From Galaxea fascicularis (taxonomy: Eukaryota > Cnidaria > Anthozoa > Scleractinia > Euphylliidae), in NCBI GenBank assembly GCA_948470475.1, contig OX419338.1:1535159-1599158 (forward strand): 64,000 nt of DNA. The letters run 5' to 3'. Shown in pieces: positions 39,534 to 51,773 of the stretch. Made by a program: the position numbers and the translations under genes. Position 1 is the first letter of the stretch, and the number at the start of each line of letters is the position of its first letter. The notes under the pieces were generated by a model. The model saw nothing but the letters and a program-made list of their open reading frames with translations, was not told where the DNA came from and did no database searches.

Positions 39534-42500
39534 GTATATGTCAGTTAATCTGTATTTACATCGAAGTAATGAGCTGCATCATTTTAGAGGGGACACTTTT
39601 TGCATTTTCTCTATTTTTTCTTATCTTGGAAATTTGTAGGAATATCATACTGGATATATTAGTTGTGACTCAGTGTTTTGTGAATGAAACTTCAACTCTC
39701 TAAGGTCAAAGTACTCGCAACGGGGGCGTATTTTAAAGTGTTTCAACTTATTTCAAGGGGTTCGAGTTAAGAGTTTCAAAATAATTGTCTCAATTGTGTT
39801 ATTCAGTAAAGAACACTTGAAATGTGAAATGTATGTCTCAGCTGAAAATGCCTTGTAAGTTACCTAAAACTTGTAGGCAGAGAAAAAGAAGAACGCTTGA
39901 ATACATGATCATAACATAAGACTTATTTTACATCGATTTGTTATTTCCTTTTCCTTTATGCTAATATAAGCGGTATACAAAGTTTACAGTGTTGGGAAAC
40001 ATCACTGAGTCTACGAGAAATTGTGCGACCGAAAGGTGGCCCTAGTTTTTCATTGTTTTGTTTCAAAAACGTAACATCACTGCTACTATTAGGTAGTTTA
40101 AGTAACCACTACGACAACAGCAAAGGGAACGCTTTGCACCGGCGAATATAATTATAATAATTTTGATGCATTTCTTTGCCGTTTTCCACAAAATAAGGCG
40201 GGGCCGGATAGCACTTGGTAACATTTGGTGGATTTGTTCCAGTTCTCAGGTTACAAAATCACGATTTCACTTCTTTCACAAACCTTGAGTCTAATGCCAT
40301 CATCACCATCATCATCTTCACCATTGCCATCGTCAATATCACCCTCGTAGTCGCATCGTCAATGTCATACATTTTCGTTTATTTCCTGGGTTACTAAAAT
40401 TTCTCGTCCCTAAAGCAACAACGACGCCGAAGTTGCTCACCAAAAGAATTATTTTCAGCCAGGTTATCCTCGAAGTGGCGTAAGGATCCGCGATGGCTGA
40501 TACAAAGAGTGCATTCTCCGAACAGCACCCGGGCTCAGCATGGATTATCCAAAAGTAACTTCGTCCAGTCATGGAATGGTAGACGTGCGTTTGCCACCGC
40601 TAAACAAAGTATTGGCAGACCGTCTGCTAAATGGTCCACGGAAGATCGACGCAAAATTGACATTACAAACATTAATTCCCTTTTAAAAGAGAGGGAGGAT
40701 GTCTTCATGCAATCAAGACGTAAGTTGCACTCTGAAATCATTTTCTTGCATAAAAATAATAAACATGCACTGTTATGAGAGCCCCGACGATCGGGACAAT
40801 TTAACACACAGTGTAGAGAAATGACTCACAATCTCTCCATCAGAGATAATACATCAAGATTTTTATTAAATTTGATACCATACGACTTCAAGGCTCACCG
40901 TCAATTTTCTTCCTCTTCAGTCTGCAGTCTTAACATTGATCTCGCATTCGTGATGGATGACTGTGGTACAAAGCCATTTTACATATGTAGAGAGTTCGCT
41001 AAAGAAACCATTAAGAACTTTAAAGAGGCAAGCATCAATACCCGCGTGGGCGTCGTCATGTATTCAAGGAAAGCAACACCGCTGTTTGAATTTAACTTCT
41101 TCAGAAAAATTCAAGACGTGCTTGATGCTTTAGATCGAATTCAATTTACATCCAAGCAATCTAGGAAGGGGGAGAATATCGGCTCTGCTTTAACAACTGC
41201 CCAAAGAATGCTTTTCACTGGCAGTAGATCGGGGGTCCCGCAAGTTTTAGTACTTATCACTGGCGCGCGAGCAAACGATGACGTCAACAAGCCATCAAGA
41301 CGGTTACGACAAGATGGAGTAGTAATTTATGGAGTCGGATTTGGTGACGGATTTGATCGATCACAATTAGAAGCGATATCTAGTAAGCCATCTCGGGAAT
41401 ACGTGTTCGTAGAAGATCCTCGCTTGACAAATAGGTTTACTCGGACTCTACGAAATAACGTGTGCAAAGGTAAATGATGATAACCGAAACACCAACTATC
41501 CTTAGTACAGGCGCAACCGTAAACACGAGCATAGGCCAACGAATTGTTTGGGAAGCAGTTTTAGACAGCTTTTTGTGAAGATGGCCGTACTGGTATATTG
41601 CGCACAAGACCCAAATATATATGCACGAGTAGCGCTGAAGAGCTCGTGTTTTCACCATTATTCTTTCATATTCACGCACGTTCCTTCAATTGAACTATTC
41701 CGGCAGAACCGTTTGCTTATGCTTGCTCTTGTCCCCAGTTTCTTACGTTGGTCCTTACACAAACCTCCCCATCGCTGAGTTTTGCTTACAACTGTGAACT
41801 AGGCTCAATCAAATTAATTGACTGTACACTCGGCGAATGTAGCTTGCTACTTGCATTTAGAACCTTATCCAAGACGACTGTTTTTAATTACCAATCAAGC
41901 CTTTACGAACTGTCCTTCAGCAACAATGCCATCCTTCCCCCTCCCTAGATAGCTGTTTTCCCCTGGAGTTTGACAATATCTCACCAACAGCCTGACGTTC
42001 ATATTTCACTCTTTCTTCTCCAGGAGAGCCTGGTGTAGTTAAAGAAGGCTACATTCAAAGATATCAAGGTATCATTTTTTAGGTAGAGAAAGAAAACATT
42101 CTATATGGCTTTTTTCCATTCATTTGGAAGCCTATGAAAATACTTATCGTATTGTGCAATTTCATTTAGGGCCATCAAATGTGGTATTTTTGTTGGATGG
42201 CTCAGGTGACCTAGGAATTAAAGAAATGCAATACTACAAAATGTTCGTGAAAGAAGTATATCATAACATACACATCCCACCCAGTGGAGTCGAGTTTGGA
42301 TTAACCGAATGCGGCACCGGGTATTACTCTCAAGCAGACATCTTAACAAGATCATTTCAAACTTCAAGAGTGCTTGACCATACACTTGACAATCTAGTAC
42401 CGATGAATGGAGATTGTGAGCTAGGAAAGACTCTCCAAATGATAAATGACCAAGTCTTCCAAAGAATTCCCGAAGATTCTCCAAAAGTATTGGTTGTAGT

Positions 42501-45500
42501 TTTAAGGGGGCATTCGCTAGATAATGCCACCAGCGCTGCCAATTATCTGAGTAAAAAGGGCGCGAGAATCGTGGCACTTGGTGCTGGATCCCAGGCGGAT
42601 ATGACGCAAGTGGTCAACATAGCTGATTCTCCACTCTATGCATTCAAGGTTCCTGTTTTTAAATATTTGCCTTCGATGGCATCGACAGTTGTGGGTTTCA
42701 TAAACGAAGGTATGTCGAATCGGTGCACATGTATTCTTTAACGCGAAACTGATGTTTAAATAATATCGAGTGTATTTGTGCCTATACACCTAAAGACAAA
42801 GACTACCCAGCACACTTTTCGCAATCTACAATGTCAATATGATACAATTACATTGCGAATACATTACGTGCAAGACAATAAAATACAACCCCGTGTGATG
42901 CAATACAATAGCCCTTATTAACGATGTCAGCCATCTTTGCGGGCGCTTAGGTGTTGTCGGGAAAATATTAGGGTCATGTGGTCGCTCAGGGGGCAAACAG
43001 TTGAATTCGCGGTAAATTCGCAGTTGGTTGTGATGTAAACAATGCTTTGTTAAATGGGGTTTTCGCGAATTTTTAAAGATTTCTGAATGCTTACTGTTAT
43101 ACTTAACGATATTTTATGTATGTAGATACGACATTTTGTATTAAAATATCGAAAAACGGGCCGGTGTGCCGTTTACGAATGCGACAACGATCGAAGATAT
43201 CTGGACAGACAATTGTACTAAGTTCTCCTGCAATCTTTTTTTCTTTTTTTTTTGTTGTCCCGTAGTTGTTTTACTTAATGATAGGTTAAATTGTTTCAGC
43301 CCAACGTCTTTGTTTGCCATAGGTACATTTATAAGGGCGAGGAGAGAGAAGTACACTTTTATCGAATTGCACAGTAAAATGGTCACAGCTCATCAACAAG
43401 AAAGGCTTCAAAGTTACCCTAAGTTTACAAAAGGCTTGCTCCAATCATTTCAGTGTTAGCAAACCCACGACATAGGATTTACTTCCAAGCTTATATCTAA
43501 AGGGATATTTGACAATGGATAAAACAGAATTTCACATCTGTACTGATATGGTCAAATTTTACACTGCGTATGTGTTCCGAGCTCAATTAAATACTGCGTT
43601 TTTCTTCGTAAACGGCACACCGGTCCGTTTTCCTATATTTAATACAAAATGTCGTATATACATAAAATATCGTTAAGTATAAATAAGCATTCAGAAATCT
43701 TTAAAAATTCGCGAAAACCCCATTTAACAAAGTATTGTTTACATCACAACCAACTGCGAATTTACCGCGAATTCAACTGTTTGCCCCCTGAGTGACCACG
43801 TGACCCTAATATTTTCCCGACAACACCTAAGCGCCCGCAAAGATAGTTGACATCGTGAATAAGGGCTATTAGATACGATACGCTATGATACGATACAGTA
43901 CAGTACTATACAAATTAGTCATACAATACTTTCAAGTGAATATTCCATGGAATATATCTTCCTAATCACTAAACGTAAACAAAAATACAAGTGACAAGTG
44001 GGATTTTCCAGGATATATCACTAGAAAGCTTTGAGCTGCTTTGCATGACTATTTTATACCACGCCATAGAAGATACTTGTGCCTACACAATTAATACGGT
44101 ACACGATGGAAAGGTTCAACGGTATACTGACAAATATGCAACGGCTTTCCTTTATTTTAAATCGCCTTATTAACAAAAGAGGTTTTGAGATTAAGTATAT
44201 TAGATTCCAAAAGAAGATGCAGTTAGCTTACTGAATTAGATACTTCACTAACCAGAGTTCGAGGTTCGTACTGTAAGTTACGGACCGAGTTTTGTCTCGT
44301 TCGCTTATGCCCTTGGGCCATAAATCAACGGAAAGAAACGAGGAACCGTAACTTACAGCACGGACCGAGAAAACGAGGTTGCTAAGATATTATTATATCT
44401 CTGAGGTTAATCGGGGCGCGGGAAAGGAAACTTTCAAATTTAGCGGGCCTTACAGTGGAATACGGCCCGCAAAATTGACCACTCACAGAGCGCGTACTGA
44501 CAGATATAATAAGAATGATTATAGACTATGCACACTACTTTTGCAGTGAATTAAAGTGATGATCAATATATGATGAATGGAATCGACTTCGTATTTGTCT
44601 CTGTTCTTAGCAGTTCCATTCTACTAAACACTCTTTATCTAACATTCAGCTTATATAAAATGCAAGTCCTGATTCTCATTCAATTTGCTGGAAAGATAAC
44701 TTAAATATCATCGTAAGGAACATTCTATATTTTCCGTCTTAACAGTAACTGAGCCAAGACACATCAGCAACTCATTTTCTCCTTCAAGGGAAGCAGCTTC
44801 AGTTCCTGAGGATCACACGAAGACGAATTACCTTGAAGAATCTAGCGACATGAACTCCAACGATGTTGACACAACTGACCCAAACCGTGGCAATGGCTGG
44901 TTTCCAGGTCTTCGGCCAATTCTCAATGAGCTGGATGGAGGCGATTCAGGTCAGATATCGTCACCTCAAAGTTCATTCTTTCATTCGTTAACCCATCAAC
45001 CCTAACAGTAGCTCACTTAATCCACCCTAACTGGATCTTTCTTTTCGTTACTAATTGCGTTCGTTTGAAGGGATGGTTAAATGATTCGTTGCTAGCTAAA
45101 AAACTGAGTTCTTATACTTCCTCGGAATTGAGAAAGCGAAGATGTGGTTGTATTGTTTGTAGAGTGCTACGTATGGTTGTTATAAAAAATTTGGTAATAG
45201 TTTATAAGAAATCGATCTTCGCTCTACATTTAGTTTAATTTTTATTCATAGATTCTTGGTCATTTCTTCTGCAAAGCAGTGAGAAGCAACAGCACTACCC
45301 ACGACCCGATCATAATACAGATTCACAGAAGCCACAAGCTAAAGAAGGGAAAAAAGAGTATGAGGAGTCAGTGGAAAATGACAAGAATGGTTGGGACCCC
45401 CATTATGCAGTAACGAGTCAAGAAGGAACGTTAACTCAGCTTGATTACGGTGATATCGAAAATTCACAGAACTTGCCGGAAAGCAGCTCATCTCTGCAAG

Positions 45501-47507
45501 ACAAGGAAACACAAAAACAAAGCAACAGAAACTCTGCACGACCTGTAAATGCTGGTGAAAGCGGCAACGTATTCAGTCCTGCACCCCAAACTGTAACTGG
45601 CGTAACCTCACCAAATCAAGGTAGCGGTAACCAGAAAAATGGTAGTCAAGGAGCCGTTATTTCGCCGAATGGTGGTACTGGTTCCAGCAATGGTGGAACT
45701 AGTTTGGGAAGCAGCGGAAGCCAAGCGGTATCTCCTGAAAATGCAGCGGGAGCGAACCAAGGTACTGGGACCCAAACCCAAGGAGCAGTCACTTCACCAA
45801 GTACCAGTGCCTCTGCGAGTAATAATGAAGGAGGTAACTCTGGCACCTCTGTCATTAGACCCAACAGTGGTTCATCTGGAACTGCTACTGGAAATGTTGC
45901 TGGCGTCCCAGGAAATTTAGGCCAACAGGCAGGTTAGACAGATCCATATGTTATATGTCCAGCTACTTTAGAGTATGAATATTCAAAACGGTTACAACGC
46001 AAGTGCGTTGATTTCGACATTATGACGTTGTTCTCGTTGTTGACGTCTCTAATACACCGTAAATAAATAATAACGTCTGTTTGATTAGATGGTAATAAGG
46101 TTGTCAATAGTCAAATCATGAATCCTTGGTGCTCCTCGTGTAATTGTATACTTTATTTTACTATCTTTCTAATACAGGTCCTATGCAAGTCATTCAAGCA
46201 CAATTGTTACCCATCCCCGTTCTTCCCGTCCAAACTATTCCAGTGCAATCGCTGACTTCTATACAAACACCTCAGGGACAAGGCCCAGCTTCAAACAATC
46301 AACCTACTGCAACAAATCAACAGCAACCTGAAACAAACCCCTCAAAAAACCCACAAGGTGGAAACAACGAAATAACGATAAATCAGGAAAAACCAGGAAC
46401 AGACTCTTCGGCAAAAGAAGGTCCAAATCCGACAAAACAAGAAACAGGTTCTTCAGCAAAGGAAGGTCCCAATCCGACAAAAGTAGGAACAAATTCTGTA
46501 CCAACGGAAGGTCCAAATCGGGCAAACCCAGGAACAGATTCTTTAGCAAAGGAAGGTCCAAATCCGACAAAACCGGGAACCAGCTCTTCAACAACGATAG
46601 CAAATAAAGTACCAGGAGGAAAGGGAATGCCTGCACCTGGAACAGAAAAGCCGAAGGGTAATCCATCTCTGCCAGGACCATTGCCAAGTCCAAGCTCTAA
46701 AAAGCCCTCCAATCCAACAAAACCCCAATCGGTAGCAAAACCAACCAAGGGGAAGAGTCCTTCCAATGTACTCCCTCCAACCAAAACCCAAAATGCAAAC
46801 ATTACTCCATCGTCTCAAAATAATAAATCTAGCACGCAAAAGCCAACTTCATCTTCTTTGGCGGCTTCACAAACAACACCGCCCGACTCTTCTAAAATCG
46901 GAGAAAAAAGCAGCCCCCCTACTTCGAAACCCAATAGTCCGTCAACTACAATATCGAGTCAGAAGCCGCCGCAGGTTGTACTATGCCAGATTGTCTGCGG
47001 AAGTGACTGTTGTTCACCTATATTGAAGGTAGCAACGACTCCAACAACTCCTAAGTCAAAGCCCACAACACTTCCGCCAACTACTGCCAAAAGGGATACA
47101 AAGGCAAAGTCAACACCACCGGAAGTGATAGTGGGGCCACCTTTACCATTAAGGTATCCGCAAGGTCCAGGATGGTTTCCACACAGGGCTCACCCTTTGC
47201 CTGCTGGTGCCGCGCCGTGGCCTGATGCTCCCCTTTCCGCATCACCAATGTATATAACGCTTCCTCCTGCAACGGCCTCGCCGATTGTGCATACAGAAAA
47301 GACAACGACAGAGTCTCTTCTCTTTGGTAAGGACGGAAGGATTGACTGTTCTCATGGATTCAGATATCTCAATAATTTAGTGTAAACGATACTTTCTTTC
47401 AAATGAAGGATGATCCTCTCAGTTGTGAACGCAATTTATGAAATTGCGTAAAGTAATGAAGCCTGAAAAAAGAATTCAGGACTTCAACGGAGTTTGAACC
47501 CATGACT

Positions 47508-47540
<33 letters not shown>

Positions 47541-48522
47541 TTCCACTTCTTTGTCGGAATCCCTCCGGTTGTTACCTAGTTGGTGCATGTTGCCAGTATG
47601 TTCTATTCGTACTTTCGAGAGACTGTCCGATCCTAAATTCTAAGCCCCAGTTAAAATAAAGGGCCGGTTTAAACGAAGAATGTCACATGTGCCGATTCTA
47701 CTGCAAATAAGGGAAAACAACAGATTTTTCTCATTTGCATTAGATTTGGCACATGTAAAGTTCGACGTTTTGCTCTCTTCGATCACTACTTTTGCGATCA
47801 CTACTTTTTTTTCGCGGTTCTTAAATCCAATCAAAGTTATCTTAATTTTGAGTATAGTCATTGACGGTGTTCTCGACAGAATGCAATTTAACTTTTATAG
47901 GGCAATGTCAAGATTACCACCCTGACTGTCCTTCTTTCGTCATGAGTGGAATGTGTGATCAAGAAGCTCCTTTCAAAGAAGCCTTTAACGTTCGTGAAGT
48001 CTGTATGCTGTCGTGTGGTGTCTGTAACAGGTACATGGGACAACTCAGCGTTATCTTAGTATGAGAGAAAATGATCAAGTCTTGAAACCTGTACTCAGGC
48101 GCACTTGTATCCCAGACTTGAAAACTTCTATTATTTAGTCATCATTCTCATTGACTGCATAATGTTATTCCTGGGTTGACGTCTTTATTATCTTCAGATA
48201 CACGTGGACACAAACATCATGGTACTTTTTTAGAGAATGGAGAATTAAACGTCGTGGAACTGAGAATTAGAGCAGATCGCACAACATTGTTTAACACAAA
48301 TTTATGTCAGTATATCGAATTAAAGTACGTTAAACTTTTCTACCTTGAAAAATCAAGCCCAATGAATAATAGACCTATTTTTCTTTCCTCAGCTTCATCA
48401 AGCACGGAAATAAAGTTACATTTAATGTGCGTGACAAGGAAAGAAAACCCGAAGATATCGGATTTCCAGAATACAGCAAAAAATTTCTTAAACGCCAAGT
48501 GCGTGCGACGCGGGGGAGTTGA
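39416..48522 (+). CDS. Gene D: secreted protein with two vWA, long disordered linkers and ShKT
   Basis: Ten exons give about 1268 residues: signal peptide (1-39), basic linker (40-126), vWA1 (127-309), short linker, vWA2 (325-504), acidic linker (505-572), Ser/Gly/Asn/Gln-rich region (573-799), Pro/Thr/Ser/Lys-rich region (800-1182) with a 15-residue tandem repeat, ShKT (1183-1225) and a basic tail. All phases agree and the sum divides by three. Both vWA domains lack a full MIDAS. The long disordered, mucin-like middle fits an extracellular scaffold or mineral-associated matrix protein; mineral binding is inference. The C-terminus may be alternatively spliced (48198-48272). The 2-kb intron before 44746 holds a 960-bp foldback element. 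Candidate poly(A) signal AATAAA at 48874. Confidence 0.82.
40459..40719 (+). CDS. Gene D exon 2: basic linker
   Basis: Acceptor GAATTATTTTCAG, donor C|GTAAGT, 87 residues, phase 1-1. Rich in Arg, Lys, Ser and Trp; no known domain. Comparable in place to the first linkers of genes A and E. Confidence 0.72.
40921..41469 (+). CDS. Gene D exon 3: vWA1
   Basis: Acceptor CTTCCTCTTCAG, donor G|GTAAAT. Opens with a Cys leader and IDLAFVMDDCGTKPFY; third loop LITGARANDDV; ends NNVCKG, so leader and end Cys may pair as in other vWA domains here. Confidence 0.9.
42024..42068 (+). CDS. Gene D exon 4: 15-residue linker
   Basis: 45 bases, phase 1-1, acceptor TTTCTTCTCCAG, donor G|GTATCA. Reads EPGVVKEGYIQRYQG. 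Confidence 0.65.
42170..42709 (+). CDS. Gene D exon 5: vWA2
   Basis: Acceptor GCAATTTCATTTAG, donor G|GTATGT. Opens NVVFLLDGSGDLG, close to MIDAS; second loop CELGKTL; third VVLRGHSLDNA, with Arg-Gly in place of Thr-Asp. Confidence 0.88.
42907..43870. mobile_element. Large foldback element with about 265-bp terminal inverted repeats
   Basis: Arms 42907-43180 and about 43608-43870 are near-perfect inverted copies (outer end AATAGCCCTTATT; shared GCGCTTAGGTGTTGTCGGGA). The 420-base centre has no transposase frame, so it is non-autonomous. Confidence 0.85.
44256..44380. repeat. Foldback element, about 125 bp
   Basis: Inverted arms around GTACTGTAAGTTACGGACCG. A single related arm is present at 37138-37175. 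Confidence 0.7.
44746..44949 (+). CDS. Gene D exon 6: acidic linker
   Basis: Acceptor TTTTCCGTCTTAACAG, donor G|GTCAGA, 68 residues, phase 1-1. Asp/Asn/Ser-rich (SSDMNSNDVDTTDPN). Confidence 0.72.
45252..45932 (+). CDS. Gene D exon 7: Ser/Gly/Asn/Gln-rich region
   Basis: Acceptor TTTTTATTCATAG, donor G|GTTAGA, 227 residues, phase 1-1. After a charged start it becomes low complexity, with imperfect units of the form GA-V-SP-(N/S)-GTGS. Expected to be disordered. Confidence 0.8.
46178..47326 (+). CDS. Gene D exon 8: Pro/Thr/Ser/Lys-rich region
   Basis: Acceptor TTACTATCTTTCTAATACAG, donor G|GTAAGG, 383 residues, phase 1-1, the largest exon seen. It holds the 45-bp repeat, several Thr-Pro and Lys-Pro tracts and one compact Cys group, CQIVCGSDCC. 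Confidence 0.85.
46396..46575 (+). repeat. Coding 45-bp tandem repeat, four units
   Basis: Units at 46396, 46441, 46486 and 46531 code for GTDSSAKEGPNPTKQ and variants; a decayed fifth start follows. Unit 3 is the most diverged. Confidence 0.85.
47398..47560 (-). mobile_element. tRNA-derived SINE, same family as 16106-16245
   Basis: The minus strand has a better kept tRNA-like head (TCAGTTGGTTAGAGCG for the A box, GGGTTCAAACTCC for the B box), then the shared GAAGTCCTGAATTC body. Confidence 0.75.
47901..48030 (+). CDS. Gene D exon 9: ShKT domain
   Basis: Acceptor TTTAACTTTTATAG, 130 bases, donor AG|GTACAT, phase 1 to 2. Cys order: CQDYHPDC, SGMC, EVCMLSCGVC. Confidence 0.87.
48198..48272 (+). 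CDS. Possible alternative 3' exon of gene D
   Basis: After the acceptor TTATTATCTTCAG a phase-2 frame reads YTWTQTSWYFFREWRIKRRG and stops soon after. An internal TG|GTACTT could instead splice it on to 48393 in phase. Evidence is splice signal and phase only. Confidence 0.3.
48393..48522 (+). CDS. Gene D terminal exon: basic tail
   Basis: Acceptor TTTTTCTTTCCTCAG, phase 2; 42 residues, Lys/Arg-rich (KKFLKRQVRATRGS at the end), TGA at 48520. Confidence 0.75.
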
Positions 48523-49127
48523 CTGTATATAATCTTACTTACGTGGCGCTGTTTAGAATGAGGAGAGAAGGCCCGAATAGAATAGAGACACATTCCGACC
48601 CCTGAACTTCGAGTAGTAGTCTGATACTATTGATTAAAAAAGATAAGAAGTGGTGTCACTCGACGTCCAAACTACTTGTATCAGTATTTCGCGGCCCTGT
48701 TAGCTTTGAAAAGTATTAGATAAAGCAGTTAAAACATCAAGACGTAGAAATTAGAGATATAGTCAGAATGATTATTGAAAGCAGAGCGCAAAATGGACAC
48801 AGCACATACCTGCTCGATTGAAATTATAATAATGTTGCTCTTTAATATTAAAACGTAGTCTCAAGTCACAGACAATAAACCTGATGTTTTTGATTCGATA
48901 ACATATATATTTTCACTGCGTTTACTCTCTCGTCATCGGTGGCAGAAACAAACCAAAAGAGCGAGCACTTGACTATGTAGTAGAAATTTATAGGCCGTGA
49001 CCTAGATGATTGCCTTGCAAGTTGTTAGAGCATTGTTTAGAATTGGATGGAGGGAATGTATGGGAAGTTCCTTCTTTACTCCCTCCCTTTAACCATAGCG
49101 CCAGCCCCACACCTGCCTACTGGACAA

Positions 49128-49440
49128 TGACATTGTGTTGACCGTTGTGCTCGGTTGGTAGAGCGCAAGACTACCGTGTGGGAGGTCGTGGATTCAATCC
49201 CCGGCATCACCAACACCCAGGGTCTTTCTAGTCTTCTCGGATAGGGACGATAAACCGGAGGTCCTGTCATACAACTCTCCACAATTAATTCTGTAGGACG
49301 TTAAAAAACCACTAGGGACGTAACGAACCCTGGCTGTGGCCACCCCTAATGCTGACCTCCTAACAGCATGTGGTCGGCCTGGCTGGATTAGCTTGAAGGG
49401 CTTCTGCGCGAATGAGATCACAAAATCAAATACAGCCAGA
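49128..49440 (+). mobile_element. tRNA-derived SINE, about 310 bp
   Basis: tRNA-like head with CTCGGTTGGTAGAGCGC and B box GTGGATTCAATCC, then a long unrelated body. The body family differs from the two other SINE types in this window. Confidence 0.65.
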
Positions 49441-50167
49441 AGTCATGATCAGGTTAGTTGCCGGGTGCTGGAACCTTCACTGACTAAGACTAAGATATTA
49501 TGAAGAAAAGTTACATGATAATCACTTCGGGCGCCTCATTATGGAAGTCATGTGCTTTGCCGTCAAAAGAATATTCCACTTATTCGATTCGAGCCCACGT
49601 AAACAACGATTTGATTTTCTTGTTCTTTTTCCTTTTTTTGTGATTTCTAGCTTGTGAATGAAACGTCTTTTCTTAACTTTGGTGGCTTCCAAATTCATTT
49701 AGAGCAGTTTTGGCGGAATTATATTCAGCTTTTTTATTCAAATGAATTGAATGTACGTTACCCTGATAAATGTCAGCAACAGAGCCCTACTTAAAGTGAC
49801 TTAAGCCTTTGAAACATATCGCGATGAAAAAAAAACACCAGACATCGTAGTTTCCTTACTTCTTTGATTTATTGCTGAAATGTAGCTGAGTGCGCAGAGA
49901 AGAATATGAACCTGAATATGAAAGAGACCAAGCGTCATGACGGAATGTCATCATGAGCCCGAGCGTCTTTACTTCACAATTAAAGATGCCCCTGGAAACT
50001 GACCCACCATATCTGCTTTGCTCTTCGTGGACGCTTGTTCACATAATCCGATAGATGAGGATTCGCTCGATCCAATTTGCCCACTGCATTACTGACTTCG
50101 GTAACACAAAACTTTATTCAAATGTAACTTGCGCCCGAAATGGTATTTTAATCTGTGCATGTGTTCA

Positions 50168-50466
50168 GATTGTGTTTAACATGAGCCTTGGACGTCAATC
50201 GCCGATATCGACCTTAATGTACTATAACTGGTGTCTAACAAATTGGTGGTAGCTGTAATGAAGCGGCTGCTCTTTCCCAGAGTCAATCAATCTTATTGAC
50301 AGGCGATGCTGAGGCCAGGAAGCGTCTGTTGATTGTATCAATAGCTGGAAAATCTTCTGGTGATGTCACAAGTGGTGCTGAGTCCTTGCAATCGGCTGGA
50401 GTCCAGATAATCGGGCAGCGGGAAAGAGTCGATGAATCACGGCTCCAGTCATGGCATTTACCATAA
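50168..50466 (+). pseudogene. Decayed vWA half-exon related to gene E vWA2
   Basis: The frame from 50242 reads IGGSCNEAAALSQSQSILL, then RLLIVSIAGKSSGDVTSGAE, closely matching the second exon of gene E vWA2 (58533-58908). The match can be extended to a CAG acceptor at 50167 and past 50450 only with frameshifts, and a TAA ends the frame at 50466. No first-half exon was found nearby, so it is a relic of a lost family member or of an older upstream domain. Confidence 0.75.
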
Positions 50467-51688
50467 TTCAGTCGGTAAACAAATTGTTAATTGTTAACTT
50501 TGCTAAAAAAAGAAGTAACTAAATTCGAACTAACTACGCTGACCAAAACGTCTTGTGAAATTCGGTATAGTTTCATGTACAGACTTGTTGTTAATCAAGC
50601 CAAGTACCGTTTCATATCAGTCGTCGGTCATAATATCTACTGGATAAAGTTAGTAAGAGGGTTAGACGCAATAACGTCGATACTCAAACTGACATGGAAA
50701 GTGCTCGACAATGACATAGTAAATCCCAAACGTTTATTGCTAACTGAGATCAGTGGAGCAGATAGGAAACGAACCTTTAACGCCTGCTGGATTTTAAACC
50801 ATTGCAATAAATTTGGCCATAGCTGGAGTCAGCCTAGCAAGTTTTCAAGATAAAATTTATGAGGCAGAAAAAATAGCAAACAGAGATATGTGGATCCTAC
50901 TGCAAAGAAGTCCAGACAAAAAGAGAATGTCTTTGTTGAAAGAGCACATAATAATTATTGCAATTACCTCATCCGACTGGATAACAACCCAGAACGAGGT
51001 TAATTTTAAAACACTATTTAAGAAGGACGAGACCGTGAACGGCAAAGACAAGCTATGGACTAAATGATTCAAAGAGAACTTCAATCTAAAGTAATTCATT
51101 ATGGCATCTCCTTGAATTCATTCTCAGATATGTTTTTTTAATTTGATTTAATTTAATTTGTTTCTAACTGAAACTTTTTTTCTTACTGAATAATGTTTGA
51201 CGGATTGCAATAAGCGCGGGTTGTTAACCACCCGTGTAAAGACAAACACGCTTCGACAGTTTAAAAGACCACCTCGCTAACACAAGAGTGCTTCACTGTG
51301 CTCTACCTGTTAAACCTCTCAAACGTTAAGTCCCTTATCTAAATCAAATGTTTGTGGTCGCAGCGACGTGCTGGTGTTGCGTCCAGAAAAAACATCACGA
51401 TCAAATATGCATTGTTATATGAAATGCTATTTTAACTATATTAGTGAAGACAAAACACAACTTGTGATATGCTGTAACTAAATCCCGATTTTATCTTGGA
51501 AAAAAGCAAAGACTAGAATACGCAAGCTTGGGTTGAGATCAGGTAAGCTTTGATTTATACCCAGGATAGGATAGTTATCATTTCACCGAATATTTTAATT
51601 AGAAGTGAAAAGCTTCTTCGTTTGAAACGTTTTGTTTAGACTTGAATTAACAGGTGTTTGTAGCTGATACCCTATTTCCTTATCAGGG

Positions 51689-51773
51689 ATGAAAGTTAAC
51701 CTGGCTTTCTACTTCGTGTACAAAGTGCTTATCGTCTGCAGTTTTTCTAAAGCGGTCCGTGGCAGAAATAAAG
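51689..51773 (+). CDS. Gene E exon 1: signal peptide
   Basis: ATG 51689, hydrophobic core LAFYFVYKVLIVCSF, then SKAVRGRNKG, donor G|GTAAGG, phase 1. Confidence 0.72.

Larger units (their letters stand above)
48523..51688. other. Spacer between genes D and E
   Basis: Holds a candidate poly(A) signal (48874), a SINE and a decayed vWA exon; the remaining frames (50491-51067) are not recognised. Confidence 0.5.

Noticed and set aside
45639..46839. Long plus and minus frames overlapping gene D exons 7 and 8
   Set aside because: Shadows of low-complexity coding sequence; only one frame links all gene D exons in phase.
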